Positions 1 through 8,791 of a DNA stretch of 34,797 nt are shown here, piece after piece. The DNA comes from Hyphomicrobiales bacterium (GTDB lineage Bacteria; Pseudomonadota; Alphaproteobacteria; Rhizobiales; Xanthobacteraceae), in NCBI GenBank assembly GCA_021323775.1, contig JAJPKK010000111.1, positions 1 to 34,797 on the forward strand, given 5' to 3'. Position 1 is the first letter of the stretch. Each line of letters opens with the position of its first letter. The notes beneath the pieces are model-generated. The model did not search any database and was not told the DNA's origin. It saw nothing but the letters and a program-made list of their open reading frames with translations. The translations under genes and the position numbers were made by a program.

Positions 1-1431
1 ATGACAGATCAACGCCTCACCCCTGTGATCCTGTGCGGGGGCGCCGGCACGCGGCTTTGGCCGGTGTCGCGCGAAAAAATGCCGAAGCATTTCGTGCCGC
101 TGATCGGCAGCCTCACGACCTTCCAGCAGGTGCTCGACCGGGTCACCTGCGATCCGTTGTTCGCAACCCCGATCATCCTCACCAACGCGGATTTCCGCTT
201 TGTGGCGGCCGAACAGACACGGGCGCGCGGCGTCGCGGCGACGATCGTTCTGGAGCCGCTGCGTCGCGATTCCGCTGCCGCCATTGCGGCGGCGTCCGAA
301 TTTGCCGTCAAGGGCGATGCGAACGCCATTCTCATGGTGGTGGCGGCGGATCACCTGATTCCCGATGCCGACGCATTTGCGGCGGCCTGTCACGCGGCTG
401 CGCCGGCCGCGGCATCAGGCTCGATCGTGACCTTCGGGGTTGAGCCGACCTATCCGGCGACAAGCTACGGCTATATCAAGGCAAAGCCGCCTGCCAATGG
501 CAGCGTGGTGCGCGATGTCGCGGCGTTCGTCGAAAAGCCGAATGAGGCGACCGCGGCCGAATACGTCAAGCAAGGCTATCTCTGGAACAGCGGCAACTTC
601 ATGTTTCGTGCCGACGTCATGTTGCGCGAACTGAACCGGTTCGAGCCGGATATCGTCATGGCCGCGAAGGGCGCCGTGGAACATCTCGTTGCCGATCTCG
701 ATTTCTACCGGCTCTCCGAAGCGCCGTTTGCGAAGGCGCCGCGCAAATCAATCGACTACGCCGTGATGGAGAGGACCAAGCACGCAGCAGTGCTTCCGGT
801 GAGCTTCCGCTGGTCCGACATTGGCAACTGGAAATCCGTGTGGGACGTGCAGGATCATGACGCCGCCGGCAACGTGATCGAAGGACCGGCCGAAGTCATC
901 AACACCAGCAACAGCCTCATCCGCTCCGAGGAGACCGTTTTGACGACGGTGGTCGGCGTCGACGACATCATCGTGGTGGCGACCGCGGATGCGGTCCTGG
1001 TCGCAGCCAAGCATGAGGCCGAACGGGTCAAGGACCTGGTTGAACGATTGAAGGCTCGAAACCGCAGCGAGGCGCTGGAGCATCGGCGCATCTACCGGCC
1101 CTGGGGCTTTTACCAGACCGCGGACCTCGGCCCTCGCTATCAGGTCAAGCGCATTTGCGTCCATTCGGGCGGCAGGCTGTCGCTGCAGAAGCACTTCCAC
1201 CGCTCAGAACATTGGGTCGTGGTGCGCGGCGTCGCCGAAGTCACGGTCGGCGACGAGGTGCGGCTGGTCCACGAAAATGAGTCCGTTTACGTCCCGATCG
1301 GCGCGGTTCATCGCCTTGCCAATCCGGGAAAGATCCCCCTGGAGCTGATCGAGGTGCAGGTGGGCAGCTATCTGGGCGAGGATGACATCGTGCGGCTCGA
1401 TGACGTTTATCATCGGCATAACGGCGGGTGA
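1..1431 (+). CDS. manC: Mannose-1-phosphate guanylyltransferase / mannose-6-phosphate isomerase
   Basis: Bifunctional enzyme type of 476 aa. The N-terminal nucleotidyltransferase makes GDP-mannose from GTP and mannose-1-phosphate, and the C-terminal cupin interconverts mannose-6-phosphate and fructose-6-phosphate. GDP-mannose feeds exopolysaccharide, LPS or glycoconjugate synthesis in the cytoplasm. The nucleotide-binding signature GGAGTRLWPVSREKMPK lies at about residues 13-29. The FVEKP motif lies near residue 175. A type II cupin follows, with GGRLSLQKHFHRSEHW near 390-405 and the PIGAVHR segment near 430. The length matches the full family. The ATG is the first base of the window, so the upstream context is unseen. 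The gene converges on the amine oxidase with only 9 bp between the stop codons and no visible terminator. Confidence 0.93.
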   Translation: MTDQRLTPVILCGGAGTRLWPVSREKMPKHFVPLIGSLTTFQQVLDRVTCDPLFATPIILTNADFRFVAAEQTRARGVAATIVLEPLRRDSAAAIAAASEFAVKGDANAILMVVAADHLIPDADAFAAACHAAAPAAASGSIVTFGVEPTYPATSYGYIKAKPPANGSVVRDVAAFVEKPNEATAAEYVKQGYLWNSGNFMFRADVMLRELNRFEPDIVMAAKGAVEHLVADLDFYRLSEAPFAKAPRKSIDYAVMERTKHAAVLPVSFRWSDIGNWKSVWDVQDHDAAGNVIEGPAEVINTSNSLIRSEETVLTTVVGVDDIIVVATADAVLVAAKHEAERVKDLVERLKARNRSEALEHRRIYRPWGFYQTADLGPRYQVKRICVHSGGRLSLQKHFHRSEHWVVVRGVAEVTVGDEVRLVHENESVYVPIGAVHRLANPGKIPLELIEVQVGSYLGEDDIVRLDDVYHRHNGG

Positions 1432-1440
1432 GGCCGGCCG

Positions 1441-2676
1441 TCACTTGTTCCTCAACGCCGCAATGGCCGCATCAGCCGCCGCAACCCCGCTGCGGTAGGC
1501 GCCGTGGGCGGTTGAAAAATCGTGAACCATGCAGGCTTCGCCGGCGAAGAACAGCCGTTCGTCGACCGGCGCAGCAAGCACGCTGCGGGCATCGGCATGG
1601 CCGGGCATGGCATGCGAGTAGGAACCGCGCGCATAAGGGTCGCGCCCCCACGCGGTCGCGGCTATTGGATGCAGGCGTTTGCGCATGCCTTGGCCGAGGA
1701 GCGAAGCGAGCTGGCCGATAGCAAAGCGTGCGAACGCGGCTTCCCCCTCCGCTTCCAGTTCGCGGGCGAACCGGCCGCCAAAATAGACTTCGATCAACGG
1801 GCGTCCGAACGGCCGCACGTGGTAGCTGCCGGTCTGTACGGTGTCGAGCGCGCCGTAGAGATGCGAGTCCCTGGGAAATTCTTCGGCGTTGTCGAGCCCG
1901 AGATAAAGCTTGTCGGCCAGGCCAAGCGGGAGCACCGCGGCCGCCGCGATCTTGTCCGGCAGCGCCGGATGAAACCCCAAGTCGCCGGCGGAAAGGACAT
2001 CGGTCGGCGCCGTGACGATCACCGCACGCCCGCGCAAATTGCCGCGCGGCGTCTCAACGCGCATTTGCGGCCCTGAATGATCAATCAGTCTCGCCGGACA
2101 TTCGAAGGTGATGCTTAATCCCGACGCCAGCGCTTCCATCAGAGCGCTGTAGCCTTCGACGATGCGCCAGTTGACGCCGGTGTCGCGATAGCGAAAGAAG
2201 TCGCGGACAGAAACCTGATCAAGTTCGACCCCGTTCATATAGGTGCTGGTGGCGTTGAGCAGCGGATTCCAGCGGTTGCCGGGGTCGAGCAGACGATCTG
2301 CGGAGTAATCGCCTTCAGCCTCGCCAGCCTCATCAAGACGGGCGAACAGACGGGCGAGTGCGGCGCGAAAATCCGTCTGATCGGCCGGCCTGAAGCCTGC
2401 GTCGTTGATTTGCGTGCGCCAGGGCGGGCGCGTCTTGTCGATGGTGAGGCCGGATCGGAGCGCGAGGGCGCAAAGTTCGTTCTCGTCGGCCGAGTGCAGC
2501 CAGGCGCAGCCAAGTTCCATCGGCAGCCCCGACGGGCTGCGCGCCGTCCAGGCGCGTCCGCCGACGCGGCTGCGCGCTTCGACGACATGGACTGTCACTC
2601 CCGCGGCTGCGAGCCGCTGCGCTGCCGCGAGCCCGGCGGCGCCGGCGCCGATGACGATGACGTCAGGATCGGTCAT
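1441..2676 (-). CDS. Flavin-containing amine oxidase (FAD-dependent)
   Basis: Predicted FAD-dependent amine oxidoreductase of 411 aa from the MTDPDV start. The Rossmann dinucleotide motif GAGAAG is at residues 10-15, followed by the ARSRVGGRAWT segment that contacts FAD. The C-terminal FAGEACMVHDFSTAHGAYRSG block is the usual second FAD site of monoamine/polyamine oxidase relatives. The substrate cannot be told from sequence; a primary or poly-amine is likely. The start is chosen at 2676 because its ATG overlaps the HEPN stop as ATGA, which suggests translational coupling, and because the Rossmann motif then starts at the normal distance. An 18-residue in-frame extension upstream looks like read-through of the HEPN end. 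It is the third gene of a leftward MNT-HEPN-oxidase group. Confidence 0.85.
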   Translation of the reverse strand: MTDPDVIVIGAGAAGLAAAQRLAAAGVTVHVVEARSRVGGRAWTARSPSGLPMELGCAWLHSADENELCALALRSGLTIDKTRPPWRTQINDAGFRPADQTDFRAALARLFARLDEAGEAEGDYSADRLLDPGNRWNPLLNATSTYMNGVELDQVSVRDFFRYRDTGVNWRIVEGYSALMEALASGLSITFECPARLIDHSGPQMRVETPRGNLRGRAVIVTAPTDVLSAGDLGFHPALPDKIAAAAVLPLGLADKLYLGLDNAEEFPRDSHLYGALDTVQTGSYHVRPFGRPLIEVYFGGRFARELEAEGEAAFARFAIGQLASLLGQGMRKRLHPIAATAWGRDPYARGSYSHAMPGHADARSVLAAPVDERLFFAGEACMVHDFSTAHGAYRSGVAAADAAIAALRNK

Positions 2677-3104
2677 GGGCGATCGGGCGGCCCCTGGCTG
2701 CGCACGACGGTTATGAAATCGGAAACCCAAGCGAGCGCAGCCGTCACGTCGGACGCCGAGAGCGCTATGTCCTCAAGGCCCGGATAGCGACTCACCATGT
2801 ACCATTCGCTGATTTCAACAATCGGGAAAGGTTGCGGGATAAGTTCAGGCCAGAGCGGACGAGCAATTGATGCCAACAGCAATATGTCGTGCGTCTTCCG
2901 GATTTCTTGCCGCTTGGCGACAATAAGCGCCTTCAGCGTCTTTTCCATCGCCTGCTGGACGTGAAACGCCGCTTGGTTGACGACCCCGGGCAACAATTTA
3001 TTGGCGGCCCGCAGGTCTTCATCAGCCTTGGCGAGCCAGCGGCGGGCCTCCTGCCATTGAATCAGGTCCTGCGCGTCCCACTTCTCGCGGTCATTGCCGC
3101 TCAT
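2673..3104 (-). CDS. HEPN domain protein (probable RNase toxin)
   Basis: A 143-aa all-helical protein of the PF05168-type HEPN fold. It has the typical AAFHVQQAMEKTLKALI helix (about residues 45-62), followed by R65-QEIRKT-H72-D, which fits the R-X(4-6)-H catalytic motif of HEPN ribonucleases. In known HEPN/MNT pairs the HEPN protein is an RNase toxin silenced by the partner nucleotidyltransferase, in the Shewanella pair by AMPylation of a Tyr after the His (HXY). Here the sequence is H-D-I, so that Tyr is absent. The start is supported by a GAGGGGG ribosome-binding site about 7-8 bases upstream. It overlaps the MNT gene by 14 bp and its stop overlaps the amine oxidase start. Confidence 0.82.
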   Translation of the reverse strand: MSGNDREKWDAQDLIQWQEARRWLAKADEDLRAANKLLPGVVNQAAFHVQQAMEKTLKALIVAKRQEIRKTHDILLLASIARPLWPELIPQPFPIVEISEWYMVSRYPGLEDIALSASDVTAALAWVSDFITVVRSQGPPDRP

Positions 3105-3426
3105 AAATCGTCACCCCCTCGCGCAAAATGGTGTGAGCGAATGAGCCGATAGCGCGCGCGCGCAACGCCAAAACGCCGGCGCGGCAGGGTATGATGTCGA
3201 CGGCGCCGTGATAACCGCTCCGGGCGTTTTGAACAGCCTTCGCCGACAGGCGTTCGGCCGGCGCGTCGTCATCCAACTCCACCAACAGGTCGATGTCGCT
3301 GTCAGCACTCGCCTCTCGGCGTGCTCGCGAGCCGAACAGAATCACCCGGCGGGGTTGGAAATGCGCGACGACGGACTCCAAAAGTTCCGCCGGGACAGAA
3401 GCCGATGGTCCGCCGTGCTCGGGCAT
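3091..3426 (-). CDS. MNT minimal nucleotidyltransferase (probable antitoxin)
   Basis: A 111-aa minimal nucleotidyltransferase of the pol-beta superfamily. It carries the GS-X10-DXD motif exactly (G32 S33 to D44-I-D46), and a third acidic position is likely in VDIIP near residue 87. It pairs with the downstream HEPN gene, overlapping it by 14 bp. In characterised MNT/HEPN systems the MNT protein adds AMP to the HEPN toxin and blocks it. The start at 3426 (MPEHGG) is preferred over a longer frame beginning at 3465, because AGGGG sits 8 bases upstream and family members begin shortly before the helix that precedes GS. The intact active site suggests a functional enzyme. Confidence 0.85.
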   Translation of the reverse strand: MPEHGGPSASVPAELLESVVAHFQPRRVILFGSRARREASADSDIDLLVELDDDAPAERLSAKAVQNARSGYHGAVDIIPCRAGVLALRARAIGSFAHTILREGVTIYERQ

Positions 3427-3517
3427 TGTCAAACCCCTGTGACTCACGCAAGGCAGCCTGAACAACCATCAGGCGGCGCTGCCGTCAATTCCTTTGGCGC
3501 TCCGGCGGCGCCCTGAT

Positions 3518-3547
3518 TTGACTTATCGCATTGCCTGGGACGATAAA
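3518..3547 (+). promoter_or_regulatory. Possible sigma-70-like promoter for the hyf-like operon
   Basis: TTGACT (3518-3523) and GATAAA (3542-3547) are separated by 18 bp in the 292-bp gap between the divergent MNT gene and hyfB. The -35 is good and the -10 is imperfect. I searched by eye for an FNR/FixK-type TTGAT-N4-ATCAA box next to it and did not find one. The rest of the gap shows no gene. Confidence 0.35.
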
Positions 3548-3718
3548 AACCATTGCCGTTCTGGGCACGCCCGTATTACAAGGCGCAAGATGTGACCAGC
3601 GGCCTCCCAACCGCGCCGCCAGCGGTTCATCTGATCGTTCGTTGCCGACCGTGGCAGCAGTAGTACGCGCTTGGGGGCTGTCTGTCGTCAGGCGTTAGCA
3701 GGACGACGGGAACTCAGG

Positions 3719-5743
3719 ATGCCTGGGATCGACTTGCCAGCCGCCACGGGCCTGTGGTGCGTTCCGGGCTTCCTTTGTCTTGCCGGCGTCGCCGCGGCAG
3801 TTGGGCAGCGCAAGCTCGCGACGCCGCTCATTTATGGCGGCTCTCTGGCATTGGCGCTGGTTGCGCTTGGCGCGGCGCTGACATGCTTTCTTCAACCGGG
3901 GCCGCCGTGGACGCTGGCATTGCCGATCGGCCTGCCCGGCATCGGCGCGAGGTTTCGCGTCGATGCGTTGAGCGCATTTTTTCTCGTTGTGGTCAATCTC
4001 GGCGCCGCGATCACGAGCCTCTATGCGCTTGGTTACGGCCGCCACGAAGAGGCGCCCGCGCGCGTGCTCCCCTTCTATGCCGCGTTCCTGGCCGGCATGA
4101 ACCTCGTGATATTCGCCGACGATGCATTCACGTATTTGCTGGCATGGGAATTCATGTCGCTTGCCTCGTGGGCGATCGTGCTTGCGCGCCACCGCGACCC
4201 CGCAAACAGCCGGGCGGCCTTCCTTTATCTGGTGATGGCGAGCTTCGGCACTCTGTGCCTGCTTCTGGGCTTTGGGCTCTTGGCCGGGCCGGCCGGCGGC
4301 TATGCTTTCGAGACCATCCGGCGCGTTTCCCACACTCCCTTCGCGGCGACGCTGGCCGTTGTGCTTGCTCTCCTCGGCGCCGGATCGAAGGCCGGCCTGG
4401 TGCCGCTTCATGTCTGGCTGCCGCTCGCCCATCCGGCGGCGCCCAGCCATGTTTCGGCGCTGCTGAGCGGGGTGATGACGAAAGTCGGCGTCTACGGGTT
4501 CACACGCATCGTTCTGGATCTTGCCGGTCCGCCCAATCCGTGGTTCGGGCTCACGGTCCTGACGCTCGGCGGGATTACCGCTGCCATCGGGGTTTTGTAC
4601 GCCCTGATGCAGCATGATTTGAAGCGGCTGCTCGCCTACCACACGGTCGAGAACATCGGCATCATATTCATCGGGCTGGGACTGGCGCTGGCGTTCCGCG
4701 CCAACGGCATCAAAGTCGCCGCCGCATTGGCGCTGACGGCGGCGTTATTCCACGTGTTCAACCATTCGGTGTTCAAGAGCCTCCTGTTTTTCGGCGCCGG
4801 CGCCGTGCTGACCGCTGCCGGCGAGCGCGATATGGAGCGGCTCGGCGGCCTTATTCACCGCATGCCGCAGACCACGGTCGCCTTCCTGATCGGCTGCGCC
4901 GCGATCTCGGCGCTGCCGCCGCTCAATGGCTTCGTGTCCGAATGGCTCACCTTTCAAGCGATCCTGGTCAGCCCCGATCTGCCGCAGTGGGGGCTCAAGC
5001 TCACGGTGCCGGCGGCCGGAGCGTTGCTCGCCCTGTCGGCGGCGCTCGCGGCGGCATGCTTCGTCAAGGCATTCGGCGTGACATTCCTGGGCCGCCCGCG
5101 CTCTGCTGCCGCAAAAGCCGCCATGGAGGTCGATACGTTTTCTCTCACGGCGATGTTTCTCCTCGCCGCGATCTGTTTCCTGGCAGGCGTGCTGCCGGGC
5201 TTCGTCATCGATGCGCTGTCGCCCCTAACGGCCATGCTGACGGGCGGGACCATGCCGCACCAGGCTGCCTTGCCGTGGATGTCGATTGCGCCGATCGCGG
5301 AGAGCCGCAGTTCCTACAACGGACTCATCATCCTGACATTCCTGATCGCATCCGGCTCCGTCACGGCGATGGCCATTCATCGCTTCGCCACCCGGGCGAC
5401 CAGGCGAAGTGCGATCTGGGACTGCGGTTTCCCGCTTGATGCGCCGCAGACGCAGTACGGGAGCGCAAGCTTTTCCATGCCGATTCGGCGGGTGTTCGGC
5501 ACGGTCGTGTTCAGCGTATTCGAGCGCGTTGACATGCCGCGGCCGGGGGAACTGCGCGCCGGCAGCTTCCGCATGCGCATCATTGATCCGGCCTGGCGGC
5601 TCGCCTATGGGCCGATCGCGCGGGGCGTTGCAAGCATTTCGCTTATCCTTAATCAATTGCAATTTCTCACCATCCGCCGCTACCTGACGCTGGTGGTCTG
5701 CACCTTGATTGCCCTGCTCCTCCTGGTGGCGACATGGCGCTGA
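3719..5743 (+). CDS. hyfB: Hydrogenase-4 component B-like antiporter subunit
   Basis: A 674-aa polytopic inner-membrane protein of the HyfB/HycC family, related to the NuoL/M/N antiporter-like ion-pumping subunits of complex I. Key elements are visible: a Glu in the WEFMSLASW helix (E144) and a Lys in GSKAGLVPLHVWLP (K224) followed by HPAAPSHVSALLSG. These are the expected charged residues of the channel. The C-terminal extension (about residue 550 onwards, including the WDCGFP and TQYGSASFSMPIRRVF segments) is typical of HyfB. The start at 3719 is chosen because the product then begins just before the first membrane helix; a TTG 48 bp upstream is less likely. It is the first gene of a six-gene operon and overlaps hyfC by 10 bp. 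Confidence 0.88.
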   Translation: MPGIDLPAATGLWCVPGFLCLAGVAAAVGQRKLATPLIYGGSLALALVALGAALTCFLQPGPPWTLALPIGLPGIGARFRVDALSAFFLVVVNLGAAITSLYALGYGRHEEAPARVLPFYAAFLAGMNLVIFADDAFTYLLAWEFMSLASWAIVLARHRDPANSRAAFLYLVMASFGTLCLLLGFGLLAGPAGGYAFETIRRVSHTPFAATLAVVLALLGAGSKAGLVPLHVWLPLAHPAAPSHVSALLSGVMTKVGVYGFTRIVLDLAGPPNPWFGLTVLTLGGITAAIGVLYALMQHDLKRLLAYHTVENIGIIFIGLGLALAFRANGIKVAAALALTAALFHVFNHSVFKSLLFFGAGAVLTAAGERDMERLGGLIHRMPQTTVAFLIGCAAISALPPLNGFVSEWLTFQAILVSPDLPQWGLKLTVPAAGALLALSAALAAACFVKAFGVTFLGRPRSAAAKAAMEVDTFSLTAMFLLAAICFLAGVLPGFVIDALSPLTAMLTGGTMPHQAALPWMSIAPIAESRSSYNGLIILTFLIASGSVTAMAIHRFATRATRRSAIWDCGFPLDAPQTQYGSASFSMPIRRVFGTVVFSVFERVDMPRPGELRAGSFRMRIIDPAWRLAYGPIARGVASISLILNQLQFLTIRRYLTLVVCTLIALLLLVATWR

Positions 5744-6690
5744 TTGTCGATTTCTTTCTGCAAGGGGTGCAGATGATGCTGGTGGTCGCCATCGCGCCGG
5801 CCGTTCTCGGCCTTACCCGCAAGGTCAAGGCGCGACTGCTGCGCCGCATTGGCCCGCCCGTGCTGCAGCCTTATCGGGATCTGTGGAAGCTGATGCACAA
5901 GGAGGCGGTGCTCGCCCATAATGCGTCCTGGATCTACCGCACTGCCCCCTATCTCATCTTCGCGGCCACCTGGGTGGCGGCCGCGCTGGTGCCGTCATAT
6001 GCGGCGGGTCTCTTGTTCTCGTGGTCGGCGGACCTTATCGCCATCGTGGCCCTGCTCGGCACGGCGCGCTTCGCGCTGGCGCTCGCCGGCATGGATGTCG
6101 GCACCGCCTTTGGCGGCATCGGCTCGTCGCGCGAGATGATGATCGCCTCGCTGGCCGAGCCCGCGATGCTGCTCATCGTATTCACGGTGGCGCTGGTGGC
6201 TGGCACGACCCAGCTTTCCGCCGTAGCCACGCTCTTCTCGACCGGATCGGCCGGCCTGCGAGTATCGCTCGGCCTCGGCTTGTTCGCGTTCTTGTTGGTG
6301 GCGATTGCGGAAAACGCCCGCATCCCGATCGATAATCCCGCCACCCATCTGGAGTTGACCATGGTGCACGAGGCGATGGTGCTGGAATATTCGGGCCGCC
6401 ACCTTGCCATGATCGAGGCCGCTTCCGCGGTCAAGCTCGTGCTCTATTTCTCCCTCATCGCCTGTCTGTTTGCGCCCCTTGGCATTGCGGGTCCGGGCGC
6501 CGCGGCGTCCGACTATGCGCTCGGGATCGCCGCCTATCTCGGCAAGCTGTTCGTGCTCGCGCTGCTGCTCCCGATCGCCGAAACCGGCGTCGCCAAGATG
6601 CGAGTGTTCCGCTACCCGCTGTTCGTCGGCAGCGCATTTGCGGCGGCGGCGCTTGCGGTCTTTCTTTTGTTCGTTTCGAAAGGGTTTTAA
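5734..6690 (+). CDS. hyfC: Hydrogenase-4 component C-like membrane subunit (NuoH-like)
   Basis: A 318-aa membrane protein of the HyfC/HycD family, homologous to NuoH of complex I, which anchors the peripheral arm and forms the junction with the membrane arm. The diagnostic cytoplasmic-loop segment is clear: ENARIPIDNPATHLELTMVH (about residues 192-211) followed by EAMVLEYSGRHLAMIE. An early PLLQPYRDLWKLMHKE-like segment (LQPYRDLWKLMHKEAV, about residues 45-60) is also typical. The acidic and His residues of the loops are kept. The start codon lies inside the last codons of hyfB (10-bp overlap) and the stop overlaps the hyfE ATG by one base (TAATG), which supports translation as one operon. 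Confidence 0.88.
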   Translation: MALIVDFFLQGVQMMLVVAIAPAVLGLTRKVKARLLRRIGPPVLQPYRDLWKLMHKEAVLAHNASWIYRTAPYLIFAATWVAAALVPSYAAGLLFSWSADLIAIVALLGTARFALALAGMDVGTAFGGIGSSREMMIASLAEPAMLLIVFTVALVAGTTQLSAVATLFSTGSAGLRVSLGLGLFAFLLVAIAENARIPIDNPATHLELTMVHEAMVLEYSGRHLAMIEAASAVKLVLYFSLIACLFAPLGIAGPGAAASDYALGIAAYLGKLFVLALLLPIAETGVAKMRVFRYPLFVGSAFAAAALAVFLLFVSKGF

Positions 6691-7358
6691 TGTCGAAGCT
6701 GTGGTTCGATGTCGCCCATCTTCTTGCCGGCGGCATGCTGGTATTGAGCTTTGCCCTGCTTTACCAGGATCGCATCGCCGCCGTCATCAACGTGTTTGCG
6801 CTTCAGGCTGTCGCGCTCTCGCTTTCGGTCGCCTGGCAGGCGCTCGTGCAGGGCGCGCCGCATCTCATGGTGACGGCAGCGATCGCGCTTATCGTCAAAG
6901 GCTTCGTGATCCCGACCGCGTTGCACCACATCATCCGGCGGATGCAAATCCATCGTGAGGTCGAAGAGGTTATCGGATCAGGCTTAACGATGCTCACAGG
7001 CCTGGGCCTGGTAGCCCTGTCGATCTTGCTGGTGCAGCCGGTCGGCGAGGTCAGCATCTACGTGCGGGAGGACCTTGCCTTCGCTCTCGCCGTCATCCTG
7101 CTTGGCTTGCTGATGATGATCACGCGGCGCAACGCCGTCACCCAGGTGGTCGGCTTCATGTCGCTTGAGAACGGCCTCGTATTGGCGGCAACCGGCGCCA
7201 AGGGCATGCCGCTTGTGGTCGAGATATCGGTCGCCTTCTCCATCCTGATCGCGTTCATCGTATTCGGCATCTTCGTGTTCCGCATACGGGAACGCTTCGA
7301 CACCGTAGACGTGAGGGCGCTCGACCGATTCCGCGGCGAACGGAGAGACGTGTCATGA
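6690..7358 (+). CDS. hyfE: Hydrogenase-4 component E-like membrane subunit
   Basis: A 222-aa membrane protein of the HyfE family. Members resemble a NuoK-like core with extra helices and occur in hydrogenase-4 and Ehr complexes, but not in the shorter formate hydrogenlyase-1. About seven hydrophobic segments can be seen. The KGFVIPTALHHIIRRMQIHREVE loop region (about residues 69-92, given here as landmarks KGF..HREVE) and the central RRNAVTQVVGFMSLENG stretch are typical. The start overlaps the hyfC stop (TAATG), and the stop overlaps the hyfF start as ATGA. The presence of HyfE points to the hydrogenase-4/Ehr branch. Confidence 0.85.
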   Translation: MSKLWFDVAHLLAGGMLVLSFALLYQDRIAAVINVFALQAVALSLSVAWQALVQGAPHLMVTAAIALIVKGFVIPTALHHIIRRMQIHREVEEVIGSGLTMLTGLGLVALSILLVQPVGEVSIYVREDLAFALAVILLGLLMMITRRNAVTQVVGFMSLENGLVLAATGAKGMPLVVEISVAFSILIAFIVFGIFVFRIRERFDTVDVRALDRFRGERRDVS

Positions 7359-8791
7359 CCGGCCCCGTCGAGGCGACCCTCATCATCCCAGCGACCGCGA
7401 TCCCGGTTCTCGCGCTCGTCTCCAGCTATCGGCTCGGCGCCGCCCTGAACATCCTCGCCTGCGCGCTGACGCTCGGCGCCGCGACGGCGTTGCTTTTCGC
7501 CGACCATCCGCGCAGCGACCTCTTCATCATCGACGACTTCAACATATTCCTGCTCGTCCTGACCACTTTCGTGGGCTTCACCACCAGCATATTCAGCGCG
7601 ACCTATCTGGCCCATGAAATCGAGATCGGGCGCCTGACGCCATTGTTCCTGCGTTTCTATCACGCCATGTACCAGACCCTGATGGGCGCCATGAACGTGG
7701 CGCTGGTCGCCAACAATATCGGACTGATGTGGGTCGGCATCGAGGTCGCAACGCTCTCGACCGTGATGATGGTCGGCATCTACCGCACGCCTGAGGCGAT
7801 CGAAGCGGCGTGGAAATACTTTATTCTCGGCAGCGTCGGCATTGGACTCGCCTTCTTCGGCACCATTTTGATCTATCTGGTAGCGCAGGACGTGGTGGGC
7901 GACGGCCTGCCGGCGATGTCGTGGGATCTGTTGGTGAAGAGCGCCCCGATGCTTGATGCGAAGCTGTTGTCGCTGGCCTTTGTGTTCCTGCTCGTCGGGT
8001 ACGGCACCAAGGTCGGTCTGGCGCCGTTTCATGCGTGGCTGCCGGATGCGCATGCGGAGGGGCCGACGCCGATCTCGGCCGTGCTGTCTGGCCTCCTCCT
8101 CAACGTCGCGCTCTACGCGCTGTTGCGATTCAAGATGGTGCTCGCCGGCAATGCATCCGCAATCGATGTCGGCGCCATCATGGCTGGACTCGGGCTTGTC
8201 AGCCTCGTGTTCGCGGGGTTCATGCTGTACCGGCGGCGCGACATCAAGCGCCTGTTTGCGTATTCGTCGATCGAGCACATGGGCATTGCGACGTTCGCTT
8301 TCGGCATGGGCGGCCCGCTCGCGAACTTTGCCGGCCTCTTGCACATGACGATGCATTCGCTCATAAAATCCGGGATATTCTTCTCCGTTGGTCACATCGC
8401 CCAGGTTAAGGGCACGCAGCGCATCGCCGCCATCAGCGGCATGTCCGTAACTCACCCGGTGCTGGCCCTGCTGTTTTCCCTTGGTGTCATCGCTATCGCC
8501 GGGCTGCCGCCGTTCGGCATGTTCACCAGCGAATTCTTGCTGGTATCCTCGACCTTTGCGCGACAGCCGGCGCTGAGCATCGTGCTTGTTGCCGGCCTGC
8601 TCGTTGCGTTTGGCGCCCTCATCCTGCGGCTCCAGGACGTCGTCTTCGGCGAGCCTGCCGGCAAGGCGCAGACGGCGCAGGCGTCGTACATCCCGGCCTA
8701 TGTGCATCTGACACTGGTCCTCGTTGCCGGACTATGGTTGCCCGGTCCGGTCGTGCAATGGTTCCGCGGCGTCGCCGCGTTGCTGGGATGA
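7355..8791 (+). CDS. hyfF: Hydrogenase-4 component F-like antiporter subunit
   Basis: A 478-aa second antiporter-like subunit of the NuoN/MrpD type. It keeps the channel Glu in WVGIEVATLSTVMM (E130) and the Lys in GYGTKVGLAPFHAWLPDAH (K219), followed by AEGPTPISAVLSG. The later segments YRRRDIKRLFAYSSIEHMG and HSLIKSGIFF are standard for this fold. With hyfB, the complex would have two antiporter-type modules for H+ or Na+ movement. Both ends overlap neighbours as ATGA (hyfE stop with hyfF start; hyfF stop with hyfG start), so the whole operon looks translationally coupled. Confidence 0.88.
   Translation: MTGPVEATLIIPATAIPVLALVSSYRLGAALNILACALTLGAATALLFADHPRSDLFIIDDFNIFLLVLTTFVGFTTSIFSATYLAHEIEIGRLTPLFLRFYHAMYQTLMGAMNVALVANNIGLMWVGIEVATLSTVMMVGIYRTPEAIEAAWKYFILGSVGIGLAFFGTILIYLVAQDVVGDGLPAMSWDLLVKSAPMLDAKLLSLAFVFLLVGYGTKVGLAPFHAWLPDAHAEGPTPISAVLSGLLLNVALYALLRFKMVLAGNASAIDVGAIMAGLGLVSLVFAGFMLYRRRDIKRLFAYSSIEHMGIATFAFGMGGPLANFAGLLHMTMHSLIKSGIFFSVGHIAQVKGTQRIAAISGMSVTHPVLALLFSLGVIAIAGLPPFGMFTSEFLLVSSTFARQPALSIVLVAGLLVAFGALILRLQDVVFGEPAGKAQTAQASYIPAYVHLTLVLVAGLWLPGPVVQWFRGVAALLG

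Noticed and set aside
3466-3718. FNR/FixK box upstream of the hyf-like operon
   Set aside because: I looked for TTGAT-N4-ATCAA; only half-site-like fragments occur.
7058-8707. A 549-residue open frame on the minus strand
   Set aside because: It is opposite hyfE and hyfF, which have clear domains; the antisense product has no recognisable fold.
8734-8787. Longer start for hyfG at 8734
   Set aside because: The added residues are read from inside the hyfF gene and are Arg-rich; the ATGA overlap at 8788 is the normal arrangement of this operon.
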